Positions 9,711-16,919 of a DNA stretch of 26,156 nucleotides are shown here, in pieces. A program made the position numbers and the translations under genes. How positions within the stretch are numbered: position 1 is the stretch's first letter; each line of letters begins with the position of its first letter. Under the pieces are notes generated by a model. The model had not been told where the DNA came from. It made no database searches and saw only the letters and a list, made by a program, of their open reading frames with translations. The DNA lies in the NCBI GenBank assembly GCA_036244855.1, contig BQKZ01008701.1:12239-38394 (forward strand). Direction: 5' to 3'. Origin of the DNA: Temnopleurus reevesii. Its lineage: Eukaryota; Echinodermata; Echinoidea; Temnopleuroida; Temnopleuridae.

Positions 9711-10138
9711 GATGCAATCAGATGCTAAGTTTCAAAATCTCAGAGAGACTGGGACAAGCATCTACAAACACTTACTGGTGCTATTAGTTCCATCAATTGC
9801 ACAACTGGGTTTACTCCAAATAAGTTAATGTTGGGTCGAGAAGTGAATCTGCTGACTGATCTTACTTTATCCATGCCACATATTGCGCAAATGCAAACCA
9901 AGGAAGCATATGTTGCACGATTGGTTTGTGCTATGTGCAAAGCGCAAGTTTCGCAGTCATTACAGCCAAGTTATAACTTTATCTGTATAGAGTTGCTTTC
10001 AGGAAGGCCATCGCAACATACAACCATGACCGTTGAAAGAAGTGCAGAGATCAGAGTGAGGCTGATATTGAGGTTCCTGCCAAAGGCAGGAACCTCAATG
10101 TCAAAGCACGGTATATAGATTCTTATAGAATGCAATCA
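9711..10138 (+). pseudogene. Ty3/gypsy integrase, part 2 (C-terminal region)
   Basis: The frame continues part 1 across the LTR, with one TAA near 9724. It reads WDKHLQTLTGAI and then TGFTPNKLMLGREVNLLTDL, a hallmark of gypsy integrase C-terminal regions. Frame changes near 9990-10050 lead into KCRDQSEADIEVPAKGRNL. The reading fades by about 10138. The order fits one element with 8731-9319. Confidence 0.85.
10067..10099. other. Perfect 15-bp inverted repeat with 3-nt loop
   Basis: ATTGAGGTTCCTGCC, then AAA, then GGCAGGAACCTCAAT. The palindrome lies in the integrase tail (IEVPAKGRNL region), so it may be codon coincidence or a fold-back created during decay. Confidence 0.8.
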
Positions 10139-10352
10139 TGATTTCTTTGCAGAATGTCATAACTTGTCATAAAAGCTATGCTATCTTGGTTTCCACCACA
10201 ATGCAGCCCTATTAAATCTATTTCCTTATTTTGTCTAGTAACTTTGTATATTTCTATATTCTCTGTATGAAAAATGAACTGTATTACATTGTATAAATTT
10301 GAATTTTGTCAATAATTTGCTGTTATTGTGGAAATAAATGAAATAAAATGAA
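10139..10352 (+). mobile_element. Probable 3' tail of a non-LTR retroposon
   Basis: AT-rich, non-coding sequence ends in GAAATAAATGAAATAAAATG, a poly(A)-signal-like simple tail typical of truncated LINE or SINE 3' ends. PHD-exon homology starts immediately after it, which suggests that insertion removed the exon's first half. I could not find a target duplication. Confidence 0.4.
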
Positions 10353-10420
10353 ATGGAGCGTGCGTTGGCGTTTCTGTTACTGAGCGGCTCGATGAGATGA
10401 GGTAGTTATGTCCTTTTTGT
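10353..10420 (+). pseudogene. PHD-finger exon, copy 2 (3' half only)
   Basis: Homologous to 8503-8571. It reads GACVGVSVTERLDEMR, then TAG, then LCPFC, where the TAG replaces the Trp of the RW step. It keeps both Cys of the final C-x-x-C pair, unlike copy 1. The donor is TGT|GTAGGA at 10421. The two copies carry different stops, so they decayed independently. Confidence 0.7.
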
Positions 10421-10481
10421 GTAGGAAGGTAGATATTACACTAACCATATGCATAATGATTTCTTTTATCTTCCTATACAG

Positions 10482-10577
10482 CTTAATATGAATACCATCA
10501 CGCTGCCACCGCCGGGGTTTGGGCCACTCATTCCCTTTGATATCAGGCTGGCGACAACCCAAGAGGAAGATATGGAG
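10482..10577 (+). pseudogene. PPPGFGPL exon of the PHD gene, copy 2
   Basis: Acceptor CTATACAG ends at 10481 and the exon is 96 nt in phase 0. It reads LNMNTITLPPPGFGPLIPFD and ends EEDME before GAG|GTAGGA. Intron length and splice sites match copy 1. Downstream (10578-10700) an acidic reading, GAETEESADMPNITIDSADQ, resembles the third fragment at 12820-12860. Confidence 0.65.
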
Positions 10578-10862
10578 GTAGGAGCACTCTCCGAGCCTCA
10601 GATGACCGAATAAGAGTGGGTGCGGAGACTGAGGAGAGTGCTGATATGCCTAACATAACAATAGATAGTGCGGATCAGCCAATCCCTGTGGTCCTATGAC
10701 AAGATAAGAGCTTCGGAAAACATGGAAGGTACTAGAAACCTTATGTAAATCAAGGGGGTTAAAAAGATCTTGAAGAATGCTGCAACCCAAAGGATGTCTC
10801 TTGGAATATGGACTGATTGATTTGTATCACAGCGGGAGCCTTTACAATTATTACAAGAAGAT
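10578..10862. other. PHD-gene continuation, then repeat flank
   Basis: GTAGGAGCACTCTCCGAGCC (10578-10597) recurs at 12778-12797. From about 10790 the sequence matches the downstream flank of repeat copy 3 (16737-16810), including TTTGTATCACAG and GGGAGCCTTTACAA. Confidence 0.55.
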
Positions 10863-11380
10863 GTGAAATGCAATAATAATCAGTAAAATTAGCACTAATT
10901 TTATTATTTACGAGATAATCGCATGCCCCTCTCTTACCTTTGCTTTGTTCGCCAGGACAATGCTAAGACCGAGAATAACAAAAGACAAAACCATCCTTAT
11001 ATCGCGCCCCCCCCCCTCCGCCTGCCACCGCGAGGTGGCGCTATATAATTATAGATCTCCATTTTATTCCATTCTTCACCATCGCCGTGCTAAGGGACAG
11101 ACGTGTCAAGATTCGCTCTCGGGTGAGACCATTCCTTATGCATTTTTGGCTTTACTAATTGTACAAAACTTGCGCTTACAAAAGCCTCATTACGCCTAGC
11201 GTTTAATTGAGAGATTTTATATTAAGTGCCACCCTTCTTTTTGTAGAAATTAGGCATTGTTTTTATCCTTAGACGTCAGTAGAATCAACCCGTTTTGCCT
11301 CCAGTTTGTATAAATACAGGTTGTGGTGGTGCGTTTGAGAGTCGACTTACTATCAAACGCAAACGTGAAATGCAATAATA
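10863..11380 (-). mobile_element. 486-bp insertion (repeat copy 2) with 16-bp direct repeat
   Basis: GTGAAATGCAATAATA occurs at 10863-10878 and 11365-11380. In repeat copy 3 the corresponding flank is continuous with a single GTGAAATGCAGGAATAATAC, so the intervening 10879-11364 is an insertion. Its left end holds a perfect 9-bp hairpin, TAAAATTAG-CA-CTAATTTTA (10884-10903). Its right end holds GCGTTTGA...TCAAACGC. The core is the GC-palindrome (11024-11039) and the minus-strand mini-ORF from 10994 (MVLSFVILGLSIVLANKAK). A long target duplication is more typical of non-LTR retroposition than of cut-and-paste elements. The class is not settled. Confidence 0.7.
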
Positions 11381-11515
11381 TACACAGATTTGTATAGTGC
11401 AATTAATAAGCTTAAAATATTCAACTGCCAAAACTGGAAAGCGAACATAAAAATCCTAAATTAAGGATCATTAGCAACTGTCCAACAGAATCTGCATCAC
11501 AGAACAGAAGTTGAA
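11381..11515. repeat. Flank shared with repeat copy 3
   Basis: ACATAAAAATCCTAAATTAAGG and nearby sequence recur at ~16888-16910, continuing the host repeat in which the 486-bp element sits. Similarity is lost near 11490. Confidence 0.6.
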
Positions 11516-11695
11516 ATGATTCAGCTACCTGTTCCCTCGCCAACCCTTGCAGAACAAGCCAGCAGCGTGGAAGAGTTTTTAGCCAGCCTTCCTATATATA
11601 GCACCCGAACTGCCAGTCAGGCAACACGACATGGAAGGAGCATAGGAAAGGTCGCATCACAAATCTATAGCACACCAAGTGCTGAAAAGAGGTAG
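11516..11695 (+). CDS. Unrecognised 59-codon ORF upstream of YqaJ fragment
   Basis: ATG 11516 to TAG 11693-11695. It reads MIQLPVPSPTLAEQASSVEEF and then a Ser/Thr/Arg-rich stretch. The reading continues after the stop for 32 codons without recognisable domains. It may be a spacer of the PHD/YqaJ gene. Low confidence that it is translated. Confidence 0.25.
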   Translation: MIQLPVPSPTLAEQASSVEEFLASLPIYSTRTASQATRHGRSIGKVASQIYSTPSAEKR

Positions 11696-11779
11696 AAACT
11701 TCTCACGGGTTCTGGGAAATCTGTCGAAAGTGCTCCATTGGTACGCAAGTACAAAGAAACTCTGCTCCTTGTGCCAGTC

Positions 11780-12240
11780 TACCATCCTTAAAGTATGGGA
11801 GAGAAATGGAGGTGGAGGCCAGGAGGACATAGGTGAAAGCCATGAAGAACAACGGACATGCCCATTTTGGAAGTAAGAGAGTGTGGGCTTATGGTCAAAG
11901 AGTACCAAATATACATTGGTGCCAGTGCAGATGGCCTGGTAAGCTGTCCATGTTGTGGCGAAGGTCTCCTGGAGATTAAATGTCCATGGAGTTTATCTGC
12001 GTTAACACCAACCAGCTCCAATGTATCATATGTTGTGGAGACAGATGGAAAGCCTGCCTTGCAGCAAAGCCACCAGTACTTCTCTCAGGTTCAACTTCAA
12101 TTGGGAGTATGGAACAGAAGATGGTGTGACTTTTCATATATTCACGTCATGGAAGTTTAACGTTTCGTGTTCCTTTTGACGATGAATGGAGAAAGCAAAG
12201 AGACCTATTTTTTCGTGCACATCATATGAGAACAGAAAAC
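11780..12240 (+). pseudogene. YqaJ-type nuclease domain, copy 1
   Basis: Frame 11858-12160 reads EVRECGLMVKEYQIYIGASADGL, then CPCCGEGLLEIKCPWSL and YFSQVQLQLGVWNRRWCDF. The G-A-S-x-D-G and E-I-K-C-P motifs supply the acidic and Lys residues of the PD-(D/E)xK nuclease fold, and Q-x-Q-L is the typical following helix. Upstream (MEVEARRT, KAMKNNGHAHF) is in another frame, so a frameshift lies near 11870. After the stop at 12158 the frame shifts again to RVPFDDEWRKQRDLFFRAHH, the expected domain end. YqaJ domains resemble phage exonucleases and are common in invertebrate repeats. Catalytic residues are present but the gene is broken. Confidence 0.82.
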
Positions 12241-12292
12241 CTTGAAACATATATTGATTTATTTATCTATGTATTCATTTATTTGTCTTCAG

Positions 12293-12710
12293 ATCGATGA
12301 GCTTAGGATGCATCTATACTACATGTACAGACGGTCTGCAAAGAAATGGCGGGAGATAAAAGCGGTGGCTGCTGCGCTCAACAAACACGTGGTCAAGCCA
12401 AGTCGTTCACAGGGGTTGATCACAGTCGGAAAGCCCTGAAATGCCTGGCAACTAACTATCACTGCATCGTCAGTCAGTTTGAAGAAGCAGGATCTGGTGA
12501 ACGGAAGGACATTTCTCATGGTGATGCTGCAAAGGTGAGAGGGTACATTAGAATGTTGAAGTCGGCCAAGTTCGTCTTCCACATGTGCTGCTATCGGGAC
12601 ATGGTCGAGTACATGGCGGACTTGTCCCTGAGCTTCCAGAGGGATGATCTTCTTGTGTCCAGTGTTGGCAGCACTGTGATGGTAGCTCAGGTTGGGTTTA
12701 GAAGGATGGA
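12293..12710 (+). pseudogene. hAT/ZNF862-like central domain, copy 1
   Basis: Fifty bases after the YqaJ end, TTTGTCTTCAG forms an acceptor and an exon begins IDELRMHLYYMYRRSAKKWREI. After SRSQG the frame breaks and resumes as VDHSRKALKCLATNYHCIV and then KVRGYIRMLKSAKFVFHM (frame 12346-12741). This matches the segment of hAT-derived ZNF862-like proteins in which SxxxGTRWxxH is conserved; here the T-R-W part is deleted. Copy 2 (14130) has the same deletion, so the lesion predates duplication. Confidence 0.72.
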
Positions 12711-12718
12711 GACTCGAC

Positions 12719-13017
12719 CTGGTCCCACTCATTCCCTTTGATATCTGGCTGGCGACAACCCAAGAGGAAAATATGGAGGTAGGAGCACTCTCCGAGCCTC
12801 AGATGACCTCCTGAAGAAGGGTGGGTGTGGAGACTGAGGAGAGTGCTGATATTGATACGCAAGTACAGGGAAACTCTGCTCCTAGTGCCAGTCTCCCATC
12901 CTTAAAGAATGGGAGAGAAATGGAGGTGGAGGCCAGGAGGACATATGTGAAAGCCATGAAGAACGATGGACATGCCCATTTTGGAAGTAAAAAAGTGTGG
13001 GCTTACAGTTAATTAAT
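12719..13017 (+). pseudogene. PHD-gene fragment 3, joining PPPGFGPL exon end to YqaJ start
   Basis: CTCATTCCCTTTGATATC begins at 12728, inside the PPPGFGPL exon, and continues through EENME without the intron being removed. It then reads through VGALSEPQMT, an acidic stretch (VETEESADIDTQ), and MEVEARRTYVKAMKNDGHAH, which is the lead-in to YqaJ at 11800-11870. It stops at CTTACAG, 13011. This fragment physically links PHD-gene sequence to YqaJ sequence and so supports one composite gene. Positions 13018-13136 hold nothing recognisable. Confidence 0.6.
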
Positions 13018-13132
13018 TAGAATGCATCGACTTACACCATGTTATATATTTGTTGCTGAGGTAATCTGAGTTTAATTAAGAATATATGCTTCATTAGTTA
13101 ACATTTTTGTGTTATGAAAGGTATACTGATTT

Positions 13133-13136
<4 letters not shown>

Positions 13137-13170
<34 letters not shown>
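13137..13170. repeat. (CT)17 microsatellite
   Basis: An uninterrupted CT run directly before TTTATAACAG. It doubles as the polypyrimidine tract of the acceptor at 13178-13179. Confidence 0.95.
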
Positions 13171-13172
<2 letters not shown>

Positions 13173-13179
13173 ATAACAG

Positions 13180-13728
13180 GCATCAAGTGTGTACGCAAGA
13201 GTGGCCCCATCTACCAGCACACATCTTCAGCCCTTCTTTCCAGACGTGCTGTTTTCATCTTCATTGTCAGCTTCACCGCCATTGCCACCGCCTTCTTGTC
13301 TGCCGCCACTGTCACCACTACCACCAATCCCGTCATCACAGTCTTCACCTCACACCCCTTCCTTCCTCATCACACGGTCACGTAGCAATGATGTCCTTGT
13401 GGAGGAGGTGAGGGGAATGCGAAAGGAGCTCCAGGAGCAACACTTGGCGACAAAGTCGATAATTGAGGAGCTGAGGAGGGTCAGGGAGCTTTTAGAGCTC
13501 CAAGCTTCGAACCAACCAACTCGGCAGATGGCATCAACCGCTCCAATCTATCAGGACGATCCAGCCCAAGACACCACTCCTACCCAGCAGCCAGCTACAA
13601 TCCAGAACGCCGCTCCAACCCAGCAGACGACTCCAGACCAGCAGGTAGTTACACCAACTAGCAGCAACAACTCATCCGAACCCCTGACGATAGCAGAACT
13701 ACGCATGATGAAGACAGCGAGTTGCTGA
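13180..13728 (+). CDS. Proline-rich, coiled-coil exon
   Basis: The exon starts after TTATAACAG and stays open to TGA at 13726-13728. In order: a Ser/Pro-rich segment with PPLPPPSCLPPLSPLPPIP (codons ~30-52), a charged helix with heptad-like leucines (VEEVRGMRKELQEQHL through EELRRVRELLELQ, codons ~72-110), a Thr/Gln/Pro-rich linker with repeated TQQ, then SEPLTIAELRMMKT. The HhH module follows one frame over, so a 1-nt indel near 13715 separates them. I do not recognise the family. The layout would suit the N-terminus of a gag or of a DNA-binding protein. Confidence 0.5.
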   Translation, partial: ASSVYARVAPSTSTHLQPFFPDVLFSSSLSASPPLPPPSCLPPLSPLPPIPSSQSSPHTPSFLITRSRSNDVLVEEVRGMRKELQEQHLATKSIIEELRRVRELLELQASNQPTRQMASTAPIYQDDPAQDTTPTQQPATIQNAAPTQQTTPDQQVVTPTSSNNSSEPLTIAELRMMKTASC

Positions 13729-13905
13729 CTCTTCCCGGAGTGGTCCAGCAACGGCAACCAAAATTAGTGGACCTCACTCCGGAAATTTTTAAGAACATTC
13801 CAGGAATTCAAAGAGACAATCTTTTAGTTTATTGCTTTGATTTCACTCCTGTACAGGCTACAGTACATACATCATCTGTAATGGAGTTCATGAGAATTGT
13901 AGAGT
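13722..13905 (+). pseudogene. HhH module, copy 2 (damaged)
   Basis: Nucleotide match to 4852-5048. It has lost 1 nt after CTTCCCGGAGT, which shifts LPGVGPATA out of frame, and about 20 nt covering the MEARAS codons. The second hairpin survives as IFKNIPGIQRDNLL. It runs into YqaJ C-terminal sequence at about 13918 without a stop, a recombination join. Confidence 0.7.
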
Positions 13906-13917
13906 CAGTTCTGGACT

Positions 13918-14095
13918 TCTCTCAAGTTCAACTTCAATTGGGAGTATGGAATAGAAGATGGTGTGACTTTTCATATATTCACGTCATGGAAGTTTAACGT
14001 TTCGTGTTCCTTTTGACGATGAATGGAGGAAGCAAAGAGACCTATTTTTTCGTGCACATCATATGAGAGCAGAAAACCTTAAAACATAATTTGAT
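13918..14095 (+). pseudogene. YqaJ C-terminal fragment, copy 2
   Basis: Matches 12081-12258 at an offset of 1837 (QVQLQLGVWNRRWCDFSYIH and beyond). The catalytic half is absent and replaced by HhH sequence. The intron-like ATTTATTTATCTATGTATTC follows as in copy 1. Confidence 0.8.
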
Positions 14096-14129
14096 TTATT
14101 TATCTATGTATTCATTTATTTGTCTTCAG

Positions 14130-14475
14130 ATCGATGAGCTTATGATGCATCTATACTACATGCACAGATGGTCTGCAAAGAAATGGCGGGAGGTAAAAGC
14201 GGTGGCCGGTGCGCTCAACAAACATGTGGTCAAGCCAAGTCGTTCACAGGGGTTGATCACCGTCGGAAAGCCCTGAAATGCCTGGCAACTAACTATCACT
14301 GCATCGTCAGTCAGTTTGAAGAAGCAAGATCTGGTGAACGGAAGGACATTTCTCCTGGTGATGCTGCAAAGGTGAGAGGCTACCTTAGAATGTTGAAGTC
14401 GGCTAAGTTCGTCTTCCAAATGTGCTGCTATCGGGACATGGTTGAGTACATGGCGGACTTGTCCCTGAGCTTAGC
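14130..14475 (+). pseudogene. hAT/ZNF862-like central domain, copy 2
   Basis: Same acceptor and same frame break after SRSQG as copy 1. It is open again in frame 14168-14560. Similarity to copy 1 ends at CCCTGAGCTT. AGCTTAGCAGGATGG is repeated twice at the join to the C-terminal part. An alternative frame from 14484 reads RMETRPGHYLRTILGDATEV, probably the authentic continuation. Confidence 0.72.
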
Positions 14476-14483
14476 AGGATGGA

Positions 14484-15240
14484 GCTTAGCAGGATGGAGA
14501 CTCGACCTGGTCACTATCTCAGAACCATCCTTGGGGATGCTACTGAAGTCCTGGCAATGAACTCTCCAACCTTCACCTGTCAGGAGATCAAATCAAAATA
14601 CCTGTAACTGAGAAAAATGTTGAAGACTTTGAGTCTCAGAAGGTAAACACCCTGCAAGCCATCAGCTCTTGCCTCGACACCTGGCTTGCTGACTTTGGGG
14701 ATGATCCGGTGATCAAGGCAGCACAGAGCCTTGATCCTATCAAGTACCCAGCCCCTCCGGAGTCAGAGGCTGACTTTGGTATAGATGATGTTCATGCCTT
14801 GTGTGATCGTTTTAGACCAATCTTTGTCGCTAAAGGCTGTGATGTCGATCTCGTAGAAGTAGAGTGGCTGAAGTTGCTGCAGCAAATTTCAGAGTCGTTA
14901 CAGAAAAAGAACTTTCAAGACTTATGGAAGGATGTTCTGATTCACCAGAAAGACGTGTACCCCAACCTTTCTCACATCATTCGAATACTGCTTGTTCTAC
15001 CAGCATCGACTGCACAGGTAGAACGGCAGTTTTCCACAATAAAGAGATGTCAAGGGGACTGGCGACTAAGTCTGAGTATGGCTACCATCACGGACTTGCT
15101 ACGGATTGCACCAGGAGGTACAAAACAAGAATTATTCAATCCAGAGGCTGCGGTACAGCATTGGTTCATCTCCAGTGATGCTCCAAGACACCCATCCATC
15201 CATCCATCCATATGGAAGCAGAGAGCCCTCCACACCACAA
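14484..15240 (+). pseudogene. hAT-type C-terminal dimerisation domain, copy 1
   Basis: The frame is open from about 14544 to 15248; ATC at 14712 is not a true start, since the domain extends upstream. It contains YPNLSHIIRILLVLPASTAQ followed by VERQFSTIKRCQGDWRLSLS. This is the hAT dimerisation signature (YP-L ... P-x-S-x-x-x-E-R-x-F-S). It is followed by a short (ATCC)n run near 15187. The catalytic DDE core of a hAT transposase is not seen anywhere, so this is a domesticated-type or truncated derivative. A retroposon tail begins directly after it. Confidence 0.85.
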
Positions 15241-15245
15241 ACCAG

Positions 15246-15418
15246 TAGTAGTAGTAGTAATGGTTTATTTATTGAATTGAATGACAATTAAAAACATTTC
15301 TTGCAGCCAAAGGCTGAATTGCAAATTTATTTACAAAAAATCATTTAAAATACAAAGAATACACATATATAAGTAAAAATACTAAAAATACACATATAAG
15401 TAAAAAATTTAAAAATAC
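15246..15418 (-). mobile_element. Minus-strand non-LTR retroposon 3' end with (TAC)n tail
   Basis: Read on the minus strand it has AATTTGCAATTCAGCC, GGCTGCAAGAAATG, CAATTCAATAAATAAACC and then (ATTAC)(TAC)n, the look of a LINE/SINE 3' end. It is absent at the matching position of the second hAT copy, where CTCCACACCACAAACAGACT continues instead. It ends at the N at 15419. Confidence 0.55.
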
Positions 15419-15419
15419 N
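15419..15419. other. Single N at a duplication boundary
   Basis: Sequence from 15420 restarts at the equivalent of 14484. The N marks a contig or haplotype join. Confidence 0.75.
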
Positions 15420-16177
15420 GCTTAGCAGGATGGAGACTCGACCTGGTCACTATCTCAGAACCATCCTTGGGGATGCTACTGAAGTCCTGGCAATGAACTC
15501 TCCAACCTTCACCTGTCAGGAGATCAAATCAAAATACCTGTAACTGAGAAAAATGTTGAAGACTTTGAGTCTCAGAAGGTAAACACCCTGCAAGCCATCA
15601 GCTCTTGCCTCGACACCTGGCTTGCTGACTTTGGGGATGATCCGGTGATCAAGGCAGCACAGAGCCTTGATCCTATCAAGTACCCAGCCCCTCCGGAGTC
15701 AGAGGCTGACTTTGGTATAGATGATGTTCATGCCTTGTGTGATCGTTTTAGACCAATCTTTGTCGCTAAAGGCTGTGATGTCGATCTCGTAGAAGTAGAG
15801 TGGCTGAAGTTGCTGCAGCAAATTTCAGAGTCGTTACAGAAAAAGAACTTTCAAGACTTATGGAAGGATGTTCTGATTCACCAGAAAGACGTGTACCCCA
15901 ACCTTTCTCACATCATTCGAATACTGCTTGTTCTACCAGCATCGACTGCACAGGTAGAACGGCGGTTTTCCACCATAAAGAGATGTCAAGGGGACTGGTC
16001 ACCAAGTCTGAGTACGGCTACCATCACAGACTCGCTACGGATTGCATCAGGAGGTACAAAACCTGAATTATTCAATCCAGAGGCTGCAGTACAGCATTGG
16101 TTCATCTCCAGTGATGCTCCAAGACGCCCATCCATCCATCTACATGGAAGCAGAGTGCCCTCCACACCACAAACAGA
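15420..16177 (+). pseudogene. hAT-type C-terminal dimerisation domain, copy 2
   Basis: Duplicate of 14484-15240 at offset 936. By eye the first ~540 bp look identical. Differences then cluster after the ER-x-FS motif (RQFST to RRFST, then many substitutions to about 16110). Frame 15645-16211 is intact to its own stop. This pattern, identical at the N and diverged away from it, is unusual for a simple tandem duplication. Confidence 0.85.
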
Positions 16178-16204
16178 CTGGTGGCCTTGCTCTAAAAATG
16201 ACGA

Positions 16205-16285
16205 AATTTAAAGCCTGTAGAAGATTGTGTGACTTTTTCATTTATTCACATCATGGGAGTTTTTTGTTCCTTTTGACGAATGTAA
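16205..16285 (+). pseudogene. YqaJ C-terminal fragment, copy 3 (degraded)
   Basis: GTAGAAGATTGTGTGACTTT and CATTTATTCACATCATGG match 12115-12150 with indels, continuing into TTGTTCCTTTTGACGA as in copies 1 and 2. The YqaJ tail therefore recurs just after hAT sequence. Confidence 0.6.
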
Positions 16286-16344
16286 ATGCCAAGATCTTGT
16301 TTGGACATGCACAATGTTCTTCACATCAGAAATACCGAAAAATC

Positions 16345-16735
16345 TTGTCACTAAAGATAAAAACAACGCCTAATTTCTACAAATAGAAGGGTGGCACTTA
16401 ATATAAAATCTCTCAAATAAACGCTAGGCGTAATGAGGCAAGTCTTGTACAATTCGTAAAGCCAAAAACGCATAAGGAAAGGTCTCACCCGAGAGCGAAT
16501 CTTGACATGTCTGTCCCTTAGCACGGCGATGGTGAAGAATGAATAAAATGGAGATCTATAATTATATAGCGCCACCGCGAGGTGGCAGGTGGCAGGCGGA
16601 GGCGGGAATCGGGGGGGGGCGCGATATAAGGATGGTTTTGTCTTTTGTTATTCTCGGTCTTAGCATTGTCCTGGCGAACAAAGCAAAGGTAAGAGAGGGT
16701 CATGCGATTATTGATGTAAATATTGTTTTCAAAGT
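16345..16735 (+). mobile_element. GC-palindrome repeat element, copy 3
   Basis: Reverse complement of most of the 486-bp insert. It has AAAACAACGCCTAATTTCTA, ACGCTAGGCGTAATGAGGC, TCACCCGAGAGCGAATCTTG, the palindrome GCCACCGCGAGGTGGC (16571-16586), a G-run and GCGCGATATAAGG. The mini-ORF then begins at 16632. Downstream flank continues to about 16920 and matches 10790-10862 plus 11365-11490. Confidence 0.75.
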
Positions 16736-16820
16736 GATGTCACTTGGAATATGCAGTGTGATTTGTATCACAGTGGGAGCCTTTACAACTACTACAAGAG
16801 GATGTGAAATGCAGGAATAA
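16632..16820 (+). CDS. Candidate 62-aa protein with two hydrophobic segments
   Basis: ATG 16632 to TAA 16818-16820. Residues 1-15 (MVLSFVILGLSIVLA) are hydrophobic and could be a signal peptide or membrane helix. A charged loop (NKAKVREGHAIIDVN) follows, then a second hydrophobic stretch (VMSLGICSVICITVGAF). A TATA-like ATTATATAGC lies ~70 bp upstream and GATATAAGG directly before the ATG. AAG|GTAAGAG after codon 19 is an equally good splice donor, so the second half may be intronic. The first 19 codons are conserved in all three repeat copies. No family recognised. Confidence 0.3.
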   Translation: MVLSFVILGLSIVLANKAKVREGHAIIDVNIVFKVMSLGICSVICITVGAFTTTTRGCEMQE

Positions 16821-16919
16821 TACACACGCATTTTTATAGTGAAATTGATAAGCTTACTATATTCAACTGCATATGCTGGAAAGAGAACATAAAAATCCTA
16901 AATTAAGGTTCATTGGCAA

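Noticed and set aside
10377..10562. Minus-strand ORF opposite the PPPGFGPL exon, with a matching one at 8540-8794
   Set aside because: It exists in both copies only because the DNA is duplicated. The plus strand has the splice sites and PHD motif.
10879..11364. Calling the 486-bp insert a Helitron
   Set aside because: The hairpin followed by CTGA fits loosely, but the other end lacks a TC start next to A, and the 16-bp target duplication argues against it.
14484..16177. Active hAT transposase gene
   Set aside because: Only the C-terminal dimerisation part is present; no DDE catalytic core, BED finger or TIRs were found, and the central part is frameshifted.
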